From Scedosporium boydii (lineage: Eukaryota > Ascomycota > Sordariomycetes > Microascales > Microascaceae), in NCBI GenBank assembly GCA_002221725.1, contig NJFT01000185.1:1-64000 (forward strand): a stretch of 64,000 nt of DNA, written 5' to 3'. The position numbers and the translations under genes are program-made. Positions 53,891 through 64,000 of the stretch are shown here, one piece after another. How positions within the stretch are numbered: the stretch's first letter is position 1; every line of letters begins with the position of its first letter. The notes beneath the pieces were generated by a model. The model had not been told where the DNA came from. It ran no database searches and worked only from the letters and a program-made list of their open reading frames with translations.

Positions 53891-55286
53891 ATATACGAAG
53901 GTACTCGCCGCCGTTCGAAGGGACCATTACTCGTTATCATCTCCGATCTCGGTACTAACGAACGTTTATGCGGAGGGGCTCAAGGTGACTGAATGTAGTC
54001 CTAGATCGTCGAGGTAGGAAAAAAACAATTTAACTTGACCCTTAACTTTGAGCTTCGCACTCACTCTCTGCCTACAGTCGCATTTGAGGGAGGAGCAATG
54101 CAAAAGACCGACCAGACCTTGGCTTTTGTCCTTTGTGCTCAACTGGGATCGCCAATTTCAGTCTAGGATCCCGACTGTGTTAGCTACCACCCCTTCCCGA
54201 ATCCAGTCACTCTCATCTCATCGATGCTCGGGATCATCATATTCGTGACAGCCGTGATGCTTGGGAAACTATTTTCATGAACTAACTGGCTTTGATAATT
54301 ATATCGGTGGTGTTCCTCGGCCGTCTTCTAATCCTATGAGCTAATCTCCCGAGGTTTATCTTGAGCCCTGCATTGTCCTACTTCGAACACATAATATTCC
54401 CTTTTGCGACCATTTTATTAGGCGTACCTGTACGTAGAGCCCCTCCGGTATCGCAATTGAAAAAGAATGGACTGATGGTGGGGACAAGTTAGGGAGGGCA
54501 ATAGGAGTCTTCCAGTAGGGACCTACTTGGGGCTAAGCAAGCTGAGTAGTGAAGCTGGGCAAAAGACAGGGGCAAAGAGGAGCTCTGCAATAGAGGCGGT
54601 AGGGCACTATTACTCGAAGACTCGAGTAGGCCATAATGAAGGGATTCCCAGGAGGAATCAAGAGGAGATGAATCAGTGATTAATGACACTCCAATACTAC
54701 ACTGCCTTTGGCTATGCCTGCTTTATTGCTGCCCCGTAGTCTTTGAGACGACCGCCTTTACACAACGGTACCACGCTTCTTGTTAGTCGCCTCGGAGTTA
54801 ATTATTTCCAAGGCTAGTTTCAAATCCACTGGTCCCTACGTGACTACCGAGTCACCAGCCCATCTCGTGCCGTTTCCGTAGCATGGCCCAGCGAAATATT
54901 ATGAGATTGATCAGGTTCTATATGTCAATTAAAAAGACTGATGTTAAGGTTCTCGGTCACCTTCAGGCCTTGGCTGCGTTATACATAGGATTTGACCATT
55001 CGGCCAAGAATCGAGCAACATGCCGCTCTTCCATAAGCCGGCCAGGGTTATCGCCCAAGCCTGGTGAAAGAATATATGGCTGGCATTTGTCGAGATCTGT
55101 GGGCATAATTCAATGAGTGATGAATCGACGATGGGTGAGATAGTCACTCAGCTTACCGGGGTTTATCCGGATTCTGCCTCTTATCTCAGGTTCACAACGA
55201 GTGCTATGTTTACTACCTGGCGTGGTTAGCCGCCGAGGTTGTTCCACGGTTGGGTTGGGTCATCAAAGCAAAACCAGCAGCCGATC
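53891..55286. other. Spacer before the HNH-like/APH gene
   Basis: Frames of 60-77 codons only. No motifs, repeats or RNA genes recognised. Confidence 0.4.
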
Positions 55287-57239
55287 ATGGCTTCCGCTCG
55301 TGAGGAGGTAAGAAGCACACTGGCTGTGATTGAAAGCCTTCAGCTACCGCATCCCTCGAATCTGTTACTCTCTTCGTTTGTCTCCGAGGCGCTCGATCCT
55401 CTCGTGGCAGCCCGCTACGTTAAGGATAGACTCTCGACGGACGGAGGTTGTTCCCTAGTTTCCGATTGGGTCTACATTGTCGAATCGAGTATGTCTTAGA
55501 CCTTTGACTATTGCTATTTAAAGCTCGGTTGGTGTGGGGTCGACGTGACGCTAACTTCACCAGTCGCGCTAAATGCCACTCCGCCGCCACAACTGTCGGC
55601 TCGCACCGCCGAGGAAATCACTCGACGCGATGGGCAAAGGTGTTGCGTGAGCGGAAGCGCCGGGAGTCTTCTAGATCCTCTCATCGTTGCTCCTATTTTA
55701 CGTGTTCCTAGAGGATGGTTGACAGAAAAGGTATGTTTGCTTACTCCCTTTGAAGAATAACCAAGCAGCGATCGATGGTGTCAGAACTGGCACTGACGCG
55801 GCGGGGTTGAAGCGGGAAATTCTCCGTATGCTTCGAGCCTTCTTTAGCCCACCGTACCTCGACTGGTGGCTTGATTACGCCGAAGATCCTGCGAGAATAC
55901 CGTCTTTTCGAAACCACTGGTTAATTCGGAAGTCCGTTTCTGTCGCATATGCACGGGGACTCCTCCGGCTCGACAGATTGTTGCCGTCAATGGTCGAGGT
56001 GGGTTGAGCACCTTGATGGCGCTTCAATAGTTCCTATTCGATTTACTCAGCTAATATACTCTTACATAGTACGAGGTTCATCACGTCTTGTTGGGTCCAG
56101 AGGAGCCCATTAACCTGAAGGGATCCTACCCGCTATTAGGCGATCGTTCACGGACTGGCCTTACAAAAGTCGACCCCCGGTTTGTCGGCACCCATGCCCG
56201 GCTAAGTCGTAGCATGCGGCTTATCGAACTTGCCAGTAAGATAGCGCCAGAGATTCTATCGAAATCACCGGAACAGATAGATGATTCGCTACCTCCGACG
56301 ATCCCCCAGGAACCACGAGAGTTTCTATTCCCCGGACTTCAGCGGGGCCAGAATCGCCGCTTCTCTATGGCGAACATCCTAGGCTCCTGTCTTCTCCCCC
56401 TTTGGCTCGTGTTTCCAAACAAGATTCGAGCGATTGCCTATAACGCGTTACGAAATCTCGGAAAATATCTCTACGGGCCCAGCGATTCCTTGTCGGTCCA
56501 GAGGTTGCCGTTTGGCCTTTACTTGAAGTGCCATGGTGATCTTCCACTGTACGATAACGAAAGGAAGGCGTTACAGACAGTCCGCCAGCATACGAGAATC
56601 CCGGTTCCGGCGCCGCTTGATGTGGTTGTGACCACGCCTGAGGATCCGAATGACCCATACTCATTTTCCGCTGGCTACATGCTCATAACCCGGGTCCCAG
56701 GCATTCCGTTATTCTCGTGCCAGGAAATCCTATCCGACGAAGACTTTGAGCACATCGGCTACCAAATGAAGGACTACCTGTCTCAGCTACGAGACATCCC
56801 CAAGACGGTCAACCCCGAGATGGCCATCTGCAACACCCTTGGCGAGGCGTGTAGGGACACCCGTATCCGCGGGGACGCGCCCGTTGGGCCCTTTGTGGAT
56901 GAAGCCGCTTTCAGCCAAGTCCTTCGTTTCTCGGACGAGCCGAACCGTCGAGGACATAGAATTTTCTTCACGCACGCTGACCTCAACCCACGAAATATTC
57001 TAGTCGACAGGATCGTTCGTCGGGATGGAAAGCCCGGCTGGCAGATATCCGGAATTGTGGACTGGGAGATGGCGGGCTACTATCCCGAGTACTGGGACTA
57101 CACCAAGGCGCTCTTCGAAGGTTTCAGGTGGAGGAAGCGGTATACAAATTGGGTCACTGAGGTGTTCTCTACCTTTGGAGACTATTCCAGAGAGCTTGAC
57201 GTTGAAAGGCGAAGTTGGGAATCGGGGGATGGTGTTTGA
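55287..57239 (+). CDS. HNH-like domain fused to an APH-type phosphotransferase
   Basis: Four exons, 55287-55488, 55564-55730, 55813-55998 and 56070-57239, in phase, giving 574 residues. The N-terminal part contains EEITRRDGQRCCVSGSAGSL (about 84-103), the start of fungal HNH_2-like domains, followed by DPLIVAPILRVP where active members carry the catalytic His; that His is absent, so nuclease activity is doubtful. AFFSPPYLDWWLDYAEDP and NHWLIRKSV follow. The C-terminal half is an aminoglycoside-phosphotransferase-like kinase fold: VQRLPFGLYLKCHG, YMLITRVPGIPLFSC, FTHADLNPRNILV (catalytic His487-x-Asp489, Asn), GIVDWEMAGYYPEYWDYTKA (metal Asp516). The ATP-binding lysine is probably in LYLKC. 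The substrate is unknown. For intron 2 the AAG acceptor at 55,812 was chosen for frame. Confidence 0.7.
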
Positions 57240-59228
57240 GGTCTTGAACTGATTCGTTTCCCACGTCATGTTACATAGTCACTTGCAAAATACCCGGCAT
57301 CGATAGTTAGCCTTTTATTGTTTGAGTCGATCACCGCCGCGGACATGAAGGGGTGATAGTTAGATTAGTTGTTCAACTTGTTCCAACCTGGGGCAAAGGA
57401 TCTGGTGCCAAGGGTACCTCCCGACGTCGGGAGGAAGCGGTATACAGTACGTGTTTCTTCTTTTATGTCATTGCAAGGGCGCAGTGCAATTGCGGTTCCT
57501 CGCAGAGGAAGAGACCCTTGCTAAGCCGAATCTGCCCGAAGCCCTAAGAGGCGATGCGCTCGGAAGTTGAAAACACCCATCCTGACTATCCCACATAAGT
57601 TATACCGTCGCGGTTCAGTGCCGGCCCATTTGCGGCCCGTACTCACATGGCAACATTCCATTCCATTCCTCCACAGCCGCGGCGATGACATGGAATACTC
57701 GCCGTATCCCTCGCAAATCCTCGCGGCTCTCGCGGCTCTCGCAGCTAGATTTTGTTTCCCGAGGTACAACACAGAAATGTGCGAGCTCGGGCAACATCTA
57801 GCCCCACTAGTTCGACATAGGGAACGCCTGTGTCTTTCCCGAGGACAAATACATCCCGGCTGGGAACTTGCCAGTGCAGGGTGGCTACTATTATCCGGAG
57901 TCTTTTGATACACGAGGCCGGTCTAACCGTCGGACGTATGGATTGAACCGGTTGGTGGTAGAGTCGGGGGGCTTCACAAAACGCCCACATGCTAATCAGG
58001 CTAAACCTGCCTGGAGGTCCTGCTGGGAGACTGTCGTCCGAGCAGAATTTATCTCTTGTGCCGCATGCTATGCGGATGTGACCTTGACCTCACCAAGTTG
58101 AGCCTACTCCTCCGTGACAGCAAAATTGCCGCTGAACTCATCCACATCCATGAACTCGAAAATCGAGTCGAGAATGATCTGGGTTGATTCATTATATAAA
58201 CTATGTCGCGAAACCTTGGAACGAATCCTTTTAGGCATCACTTTGACAAAGCCCCAACTCGAGGCTTCGGTTCTCCAATTTAAAGTGATATTGTTTTGTC
58301 AAGTTATCTAACCCCAGCACATGCGGCACAAGGATAGGGCAGGTCTAGCTGCATAGTGATCGAAGGGAAAGGTTGACTTACTAGCTGCCAGATTAAATTG
58401 GCACTTATCCCTCTTTAGGATTTCCCACATTGCTTACGATATTTCAGGATTTTCCTGACAACGTTAATAGAGGCCAGCGATTTCCCTTTCCAGGGTCCTG
58501 GTGAAATGGCGCTTCTGATCAATGGCTCCGGTCGTAGGGAGAAAAAGGGGTTTTGTGCCTGCGGAAACAGACCTCCCAACGACTCCCGATCAGTTATTTT
58601 TATGGTCTCGAAGGACGTAATTCATTTCCCAGTCACCGCCGCCTTTCTAGGGTGTTCCTGATTCGGGCTAGCTTGCCTCCCGGGCCGAGCACGGAGTGCT
58701 GAGAATAAGGATCGGCATCGTGCCTCGGAAGTGGGGTAAGCGAGTGCTAATAGTTCGCCATCTCCGGGCCGGCGGAGCTCTATCACGGACTTGATCTCCA
58801 ATACCTTGCGTTATCCTACCTTGTTTGGATCGAGCTAAGTAACTAGGCCGTTATGCTTACGGTTCAAGTGGGGACTTTTGAGAGGACCCCATCCCCAATT
58901 CATGGGGTAAGAGGGGTAGCCACCGCCGTGCCAGAGCCGGACGAGTAGTTTCTCATTTCCCAGGCAGTTGGGAGGCTTGGCGGCGGGGTTGTCTAACAAT
59001 ACAAAAGGTCCTGCGTTGAACAGAGGACACGGCTATATTTAGCTGTCCTATCATCCATCACTTCTTATCTAGGAGGTCGTTATCGGACCCCACGTCTCTT
59101 ATCTCGCCCGTTGAGACGATAAAAGTTTGTACTGCGAGCCTGTGTCGTTTAGGACTTGTTTTGTCCATCTCCATCAAAATCTTGCATCTCATCGTTACTC
59201 AACCTAGATACCTACCTGTGGGAAGAAA
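57240..59228. other. Gene-poor 2-kb spacer
   Basis: Holds an 18-bp perfect palindrome (57,417-57,434, listed below). At 57,560-58,100 there are fragments of protein-like text in different frames (for example PAGNLPVQGGYYYPESFDTR) that cannot be assembled. From about 59,030 the sequence is leader of the amidase gene. Confidence 0.4.
57417..57434. repeat. Perfect 18-bp palindrome
   Basis: CCTCCCGACGTCGGGAGG equals its own reverse complement. It lies 180 bases downstream of the stop codon of the HNH-like/APH gene. The right arm continues GGAGGAAGCGGTATACA, a 17-mer that also occurs at about 57,127-57,143 in the coding sequence. Could be a regulator site, a transcript-end hairpin or chance. Confidence 0.5.
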
Positions 59229-61268
59229 ATGACTTGGGAGAGTTTGGCCGCCAAGAAAAAGGCAAGTGTCTTGAACGCCATTCCGGCGGAATGGCGGTTA
59301 AAGACAGTTCCCTCTGGAGACTCTGTAATGTCGGTACCCAAGGAGAGCGGCATCCTCAGTCCAGAGGAGTTAACCATCACCGAATCCTCCGCTACCGACC
59401 TTGTCCGAGACCTCGCTGCCGGAAAGCTTACATCGGTAGCTGTTACAACAGCATTCTGTAAGAGGGCTGCCCTAGCACAGCAGACGGTAAGTTCCCATTG
59501 GCTTCCCGGCGATGAAAACTTTGGACTCCTAAATGTATTCTAAAATCAACAGGTCAACTGCCTCCATGACTTCTTCCCAGACTATGCGCTTGCTAGGGCA
59601 AAATACCTGGATGATTACCTAGCCAAGCACAAGAGACCAATGGGCCCCTTACATGGTTTGCCCGTCTCCCTCAAGGACCAGTGCCGTATCAAAGTCAGTC
59701 CGCATCTCATCTTTCGCTTGCCCGCATTTTCTTCTCTTTTCCCAGACTTAAAAGAAGGAAGGGGGGAAAAAAGCTGACGATGAACTTCAGGGGTTCGAGA
59801 CAACAATGGGATACGCCGGGTGGATCGGTAAGACGGATGAGGAGAACTCGGTCCTGGTATCCCTTCTTGAGAACGCGGGTGCAGTGTTCTACGTCAAGAC
59901 TAGTGTCCCGCAGAGCTTGATGACATGCGAAACGATAAATAATGTGTTCGGTCGGACTGTGAATCCGCGCAATAAAAACTGGGCCCCCGGAGGTAGCTCT
60001 GGTGGAGAGGGTGCCATTCTGGGCTTCCGAGGAAGCGTGCTCGGCGTGGGAACTGATATTGGTAAGTCAGATATACCATCGACGTTTCATCCCCTGAGGA
60101 ATGACGTATGCTCAATGTTGACATCGATATGAATATAGGCGGATCCATCCGTGTACCGGCAGCCTTCAACTTTTTGTACGGCGTTCGTCCCAGCCATGGT
60201 CGCTTGCCATACGCCAAGATGGCCAACAGCATGGAAGGGCAGGAGACAATTCACAGTGTTTGCGGACCTCTTGGACACTCTGTCGAGGATTTGAGGCTCC
60301 TGATCAAGGCCGTTCTCGCAGAACAGCCATGGAACCTCGATTCCAAAGTGGTGCCTATGCCATGGCGTGGAGCTGAGGAGGACGCGGCCAAGGCAAAAAT
60401 CGCATCCGGCGGCTTGACGCTAGGATTTTATTCATGCGACGGCAATGTACGCCCCGCCCTCACCCAGCCTTTCGGTGCAAGTCATTCTTACGTGGTGTCA
60501 CTAGGTCGTTCCCCATCCGCCCATCCTTCGAGCGCTCCAAACCGTTGTTGAAAAGTTTAGGGGTGCAGGGCATACCGTTTTGCCTTGGGAACCCTACAAG
60601 CACCCGTACGCAGTCAACCTCGCAAACAGAGTCTACGCTGCAGATGGCGGAGCTGTGAGTTAATACGAGTCAACTTGGCGACGCGGGCCGTGGACTAAGG
60701 AGTTGAAACCAGGATATATTCGCAACGCTCAGCCTCTCCGGCGAGCCTCCAATTCCCCACATTGCCGCGCTCGTTGATCCGAACATGAAGAAAGCCGATC
60801 TCAACGAAGTGTGGGACATCCAGCTCGAGAAGTGGGATTACCAGATGGAATACCTCGCTCGGATCCGAGAATTCGAGGCGAGCACGGGACGAGAGCTTGA
60901 TGCCATCATCGCGCCCATCACCTGCACTGCCGCCATTCGACATGACCAGTTCAAATACTACGGATACGCAACTGCAATCAACGTCCTCGATTTCACCAGT
61001 GTCGTTGTCCCTGTCACATTTGCCGACAAGGCCGTCGATATGAAGCCGAGCGATTTCGAACCGTTGACAAAGATTGATGCCGCTGTTCACGCCGAGTGTA
61101 GGTATTTTTATCCTCATATCGTGACACTTTTTCGCTGACATTTAATCACCAGATGATGCCGCCGCGTATCATGGAGCCCCTGCTGCTGTGCAGATCATTG
61201 GGCGACGCTTTACGGAAGAGAGGATCATGGCCATTGCTGAGGAATTAGGTCGACTCATAAACCAATAG
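59229..61268 (+). CDS. Amidase (amidase-signature family, acetamidase-like)
   Basis: Seven exons, 59229-59486, 59553-59693, 59791-60061, 60139-60446, 60505-60654, 60713-61097 and 61153-61268, all in phase, giving 542 residues. The Ser-cisSer-Lys triad is visible: Lys127 in PVSLKDQ, the Gly/Ser loop GGSSGGEGA at 200-208 (cis-Ser), and nucleophile Ser226 in GTDIGGSIRVPAAF. Next come NFLYGVRPSHGRLP, DGNVVPHPPILRAL and DAIIAPITCTAA, and the C-terminal APAAVQIIGRRFTEERIMAI typical of fungal acetamidase/general amidases. It hydrolyses amides to acid plus ammonia in the cytosol, supplying nitrogen. No signal peptide. Length (about 540) is normal. The downstream gene is convergent. Confidence 0.9.
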
Positions 61269-61658
61269 TGGAACTTCCGCCTGCGGATATTAGCGAGTGT
61301 CAGGAGGGCTGAGGAAAATGCGACAGGTAGACTGAGTTAAGGCGGATTGTTTAGCGGGCTTGCTCATGTCATGCCGGCCTCGAGATTGGAGAACAGAGTA
61401 CTTGGACCAAAGCAATTTTACAAGCTCACGAGGTAGTTTTGGAGGTAGTCCTTTAGCCGTGGAAGAGCCAAGTACGTTGTTATGGAGACAAGGATTACAT
61501 ACACCATCACCAGTCTGGCTTGACAAGTTCGCACTCGTATTATCCGGCCGTGAAGCTTTCGGCGTCGTATATCATTAGGATAACCAGAAACTTGGAAAAT
61601 CAATGCCCTCAAACCATGAGACCCCGAGACTTAGCGGCAGATTCCGCCCAGACTAATA
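61269..61658. other. Convergent 3' spacer
   Basis: Lies between the ends of the amidase and rhodopsin-like genes; presumably both 3' untranslated regions. No features seen. Confidence 0.5.
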
Positions 61659-63121
61659 TTAATATTGCCACGCCTCATCTCTTGGCGAACCCAAGTCCGA
61701 CCTCGACTTAGGGTGCTCGCTCGGGTCTTTTATCTCGCTGGTGACCTGAACAACAGTTGTAAGCTTGATCTTGTCACTTTCGACGTCCAGAACTTCGTAG
61801 TCTCGCAAGGCTTGGGAGATGTTGGGCTTGTTGTTAGTACTGCGGAGATATCCGCCCTGAGACCTGGCTTTTGAGACGTTTGGACTGCCCAGAAGGGCGC
61901 GCAAGACAGGTATTGATGCGGCGATAATACACACAGCTCCTTCGGCGATTCCGAGGATGTTGAGTGGAGGAGTATGAACTGTACAGAATAGGTTAGTTTG
62001 AGGAGTTAAATGTTCGTCCATGAATTTCCTTTGCGTCACTTACTGAGATCGTTGCTGGTAATGGCTCGCATGGTAATCACCTTTACAATGGACGTGAGGC
62101 CGGCGCTATTTATTATCTTAGAAGGGCTGGGGTGGCTTGGGTTACGGCTCAGCGCCCTTGCCAGAGCCGGGTGGAAGCGATGGACTTACAATACACCCAA
62201 ACTCATGCAGATTAAAAGGCCAATCTGTTCCTTGTAGTTCATGGATTGGCGGGAAATCACCCACCAGGGGATGATGGCAAGAACGATATCGGCGAGACCA
62301 GACCAGACTATGTAGACAAGCAGTTATTTAGCAAGCGCAACCCAAAAGTCAGATAAAGAAGAGCCAAGAGCTCTAACACACCTGATATCCAGCTGTTGTA
62401 GGCAACGATGACCTTTGCATCCCAACATGTCCCCTCCACTTGCGTGTCCCAGACCTTTCTGGGCGGGTTGCACTGTGTCCACATGAAGATGGCAGCAAGA
62501 GTCAAGCCAATATTGACAGTGACAATGATGAACCAAATGAGCCCCTTGATGTTCGCTGATGCGGCGGTCGCAATTCGGAGAAGGGTAATGGCGAAAGCGG
62601 TCTTGCTCCAGGCTGCGGCCCAGATAGACCAGAAGCCCGTCATGTACATGATGAAGAGGGTTTTGGGCCAGTCTGGACTTGTCATGTCGATATCCCAGCT
62701 ATGTTTGCCAAAGCCCATAGTGGTGGAGATGGAACCGAAAATGCAGGAGATGAGAATGGTGATCTAGTTCATAACATCGAGATTATTAGGTCAGCTTGAA
62801 CTGTTCAAGAATGGGTTCTCTCTTGCAAGTTGAAACGCAACTGATGGAAAGGAGAAGAGCCTCGCATGTTGGAAGTAGTAAGTAGCACTGAGAACGTACC
62901 CAGGAGGCTCCCATGACATAGTCATCCCACCACAGCCCTCGTTGCCTCGTAATCTTACAGTATACCCTCAGAAAGAAGAAGAACCCCGAAAGGCCGGCCA
63001 GGACCCAGATGACGGCATTGAAGGTGGTAATCAAGTCATCATGAGGGTGGTTATCCTCAGGCGACGAGGAAGTGGTTGTGGTAGTAACCGACACCTCCGC
63101 GGTCGCGGTAGACGAAGCCAT
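61659..63121 (-). CDS. Rhodopsin-like (SAT4/PTH11-type) integral membrane protein
   Basis: Five exons, 63121-62900, 62763-62382, 62307-62190, 62105-62044 and 61978-61659, in phase, giving 367 residues. Seven hydrophobic segments: VIWVLAGLSGFFFFLRVY, ITILISCIFGSI, LFIMYMTGFWSIWAAAWSKT, GLIWFIIVTVNIGLTLAAIF, VWSGLADIVLAIIPWWVI, IGLLICMSLGVFAGLTSIVK, and ILGIAEGAVCIIAASIPVLR. Family markers: RxYCKITRQRGLWWDDYVM after helix 1, CNPPRKVWD in the extracellular loop, DIVLAIIPWWVI, and EGAVCIIAASIPVLRAL. The 80-residue cytosolic tail is polar. Members are GPCR-like proteins of unknown ligand; a few act in host-surface sensing. A Thr/Ser-rich extracellular N-terminus precedes helix 1. Confidence 0.85.
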
Positions 63122-64000
63122 AGAGAGAGAGAGAAGGCTTTGTTGTGGAGTTGGAATGTTGGAATTTTCGTGGTTCAGCGACAGCTTTGTGGATCCTCAT
63201 TCACGGTACTAGGCCGATATTTAAGCTCGAGATTGCTCAAGGTCCAGGGGTCATTGAATATTGGCTTTCCCAGGGAAAGAAGGGGAGGAAAACGTCGAAC
63301 GGCAAGTGATACATGCTTCAATGTATTTTTGCTCCGCCATCTTGGGAGGAAATCCACGCGTCTATCCCCTTTTTGTACGGCTTCGTTTAAGCGAGCGATT
63401 CGGTCAACGGAGGGACGGCTCGAGCTGATGGAGCTTGCTCGATTTGGGCTGGTCCGGACGAGGATTAAAGCTTGCTGGAAGCCCAAGCGTTGATTTTTGC
63501 GCCCTCCTTCGCTTGCCTACCAAACCATACAAACCCAACAGTTCCCCTGCTAGATCGTCGCACAGACATCCCGTTCTCGCCTTCGTGCATCTTCCCCGCA
63601 ATCCTATGCATATCTTTTCGCTTCTTGTGATTGATGGGAGCACGGCCCTCTAACCCGATTGAGAGGGAGATTGGCGATTTTCAACATGTCATGAACTTGC
63701 TGGCAGCACACCCACTCGAGAAACCATGTCTTGCCATTCCCAACGCACAGGGAGGAGAGGTTCCTTTTTTGTAGTGCTGAGTATTCGAAGAAAAGAGACC
63801 AATATAAGCGAGAAGAAGGTTGGTAAAGTTACATGCGAGTGCAGAAGTCGACGCTTGAGATCGTACCTGCAGTAGATTTCCATATTCCATCTCACAAATC
63901 TTTACTTTTTTGGCAGTTCTTCACGCCAAGCTGGATGAAAGGCGGGATAGCGGGTTCCTGATCTCAGTCTCCCAAGCCCAAAAGCAAGGTACCAAAAGGC
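63122..64000. other. Promoter side of the rhodopsin-like gene to the window end
   Basis: Upstream DNA with a GAGAGAGAGAGA run right before the start codon (63,122-63,135). Frames to 183 codons on the plus strand are antisense to the gene or Arg-rich chance reading. Nothing else seen. Confidence 0.4.

Noticed and set aside
57567..58101. Open frames with some protein-like text
   Set aside because: No single frame or splice model connects them and no family is recognised.
62408..63493. Plus-strand ORFs of 119 and 183 codons
   Set aside because: Antisense to the rhodopsin-like gene or its promoter, with Arg- and Lys-rich chance composition.
1..64000. CRISPR arrays, tRNA and rRNA genes
   Set aside because: The window is eukaryotic and no regularly spaced repeats were seen; I found no convincing tRNA A/B-box pair or rRNA core sequence by eye, though a tRNA could be missed.

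Overview
The window reads as nuclear DNA of a filamentous ascomycete (Pezizomycotina, probably Sordariomycetes). Genes have short GT-AG introns of about 47-106 nt, TATA-type promoters and CT-rich leaders. Protein families are typical of that group: PTH11/SAT4 membrane proteins, DUF7136, DUF1996, secreted GMC oxidoreductases and fungal STAND-type N-terminal domains. One AT-rich block carries the CpA/TpG-depleted signature of repeat-induced point mutation (RIP). A decayed mitochondrial nad1-nad4 segment fits that lineage. Exon limits are my own reading of splice sites against reading frame; nothing was searched.

Layout. 1-9.0 kb: a sparse stretch with a small thioredoxin-like protein, a glyoxalase-like protein, a RidA protein and a broken permease fused to a monooxygenase remnant. 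9.0-17.1 kb: an AT-rich graveyard containing an inverted-repeat element in two tandem ~816 bp units plus an older relic, an OrsD-like transposon-associated gene interrupted by a Ty3/gypsy element, and a nuclear copy of mitochondrial nad1-nad4 (NUMT). 17.6-22.1 kb: a divergent pair of an intronless sulfatase and a sugar transporter. 22.8-28.1 kb: a FunK1 kinase-like pseudogene, a GST-like gene, two unrelated P450 fragments, a FAR1-like DNA-binding protein and an enoyl-reductase fragment lacking its middle. 28.6-30.4 kb: a protein with a fungal STAND-type N-terminal domain and two ubiquitin-like domains. 31.2-33.5 kb: a secreted GMC oxidoreductase with a possible frame break. 35.5-38.6 kb: a duplicated-domain unknown and a GPI-anchored DUF7136 protein. 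40.8-42.7 kb: a P450. 43.1-47.0 kb: three consecutive minus-strand secreted proteins (SurE-like phosphatase, DUF1996, small cysteine-rich). 49.1-53.9 kb: a short-chain dehydrogenase, a small helical HsbA-like protein, and a degenerate ipa-type gene with in-frame stops. 55.3-57.2 kb: a fusion of an HNH-like domain with an APH-type phosphotransferase. 59.2-61.3 kb: an amidase. 61.7-63.1 kb: a seven-helix rhodopsin-like membrane protein.

How it fits together. The window looks like an accessory or TE-adjacent chromosome region. Intact metabolic and secreted-protein genes sit beside at least nine broken genes, many with stop codons at positions that should be Trp or Gln, the changes RIP makes. The remnants at 22.8-28.1 kb (two P450s, enoyl reductase) together with the flanking GST and GMC genes look like the wreck of a secondary-metabolite locus. 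The sulfatase/transporter pair suggests uptake and desulfation of a sulfated sugar or ester. The most unusual intact architectures are the STAND-N plus double ubiquitin-like protein and the HNH-like/APH fusion.
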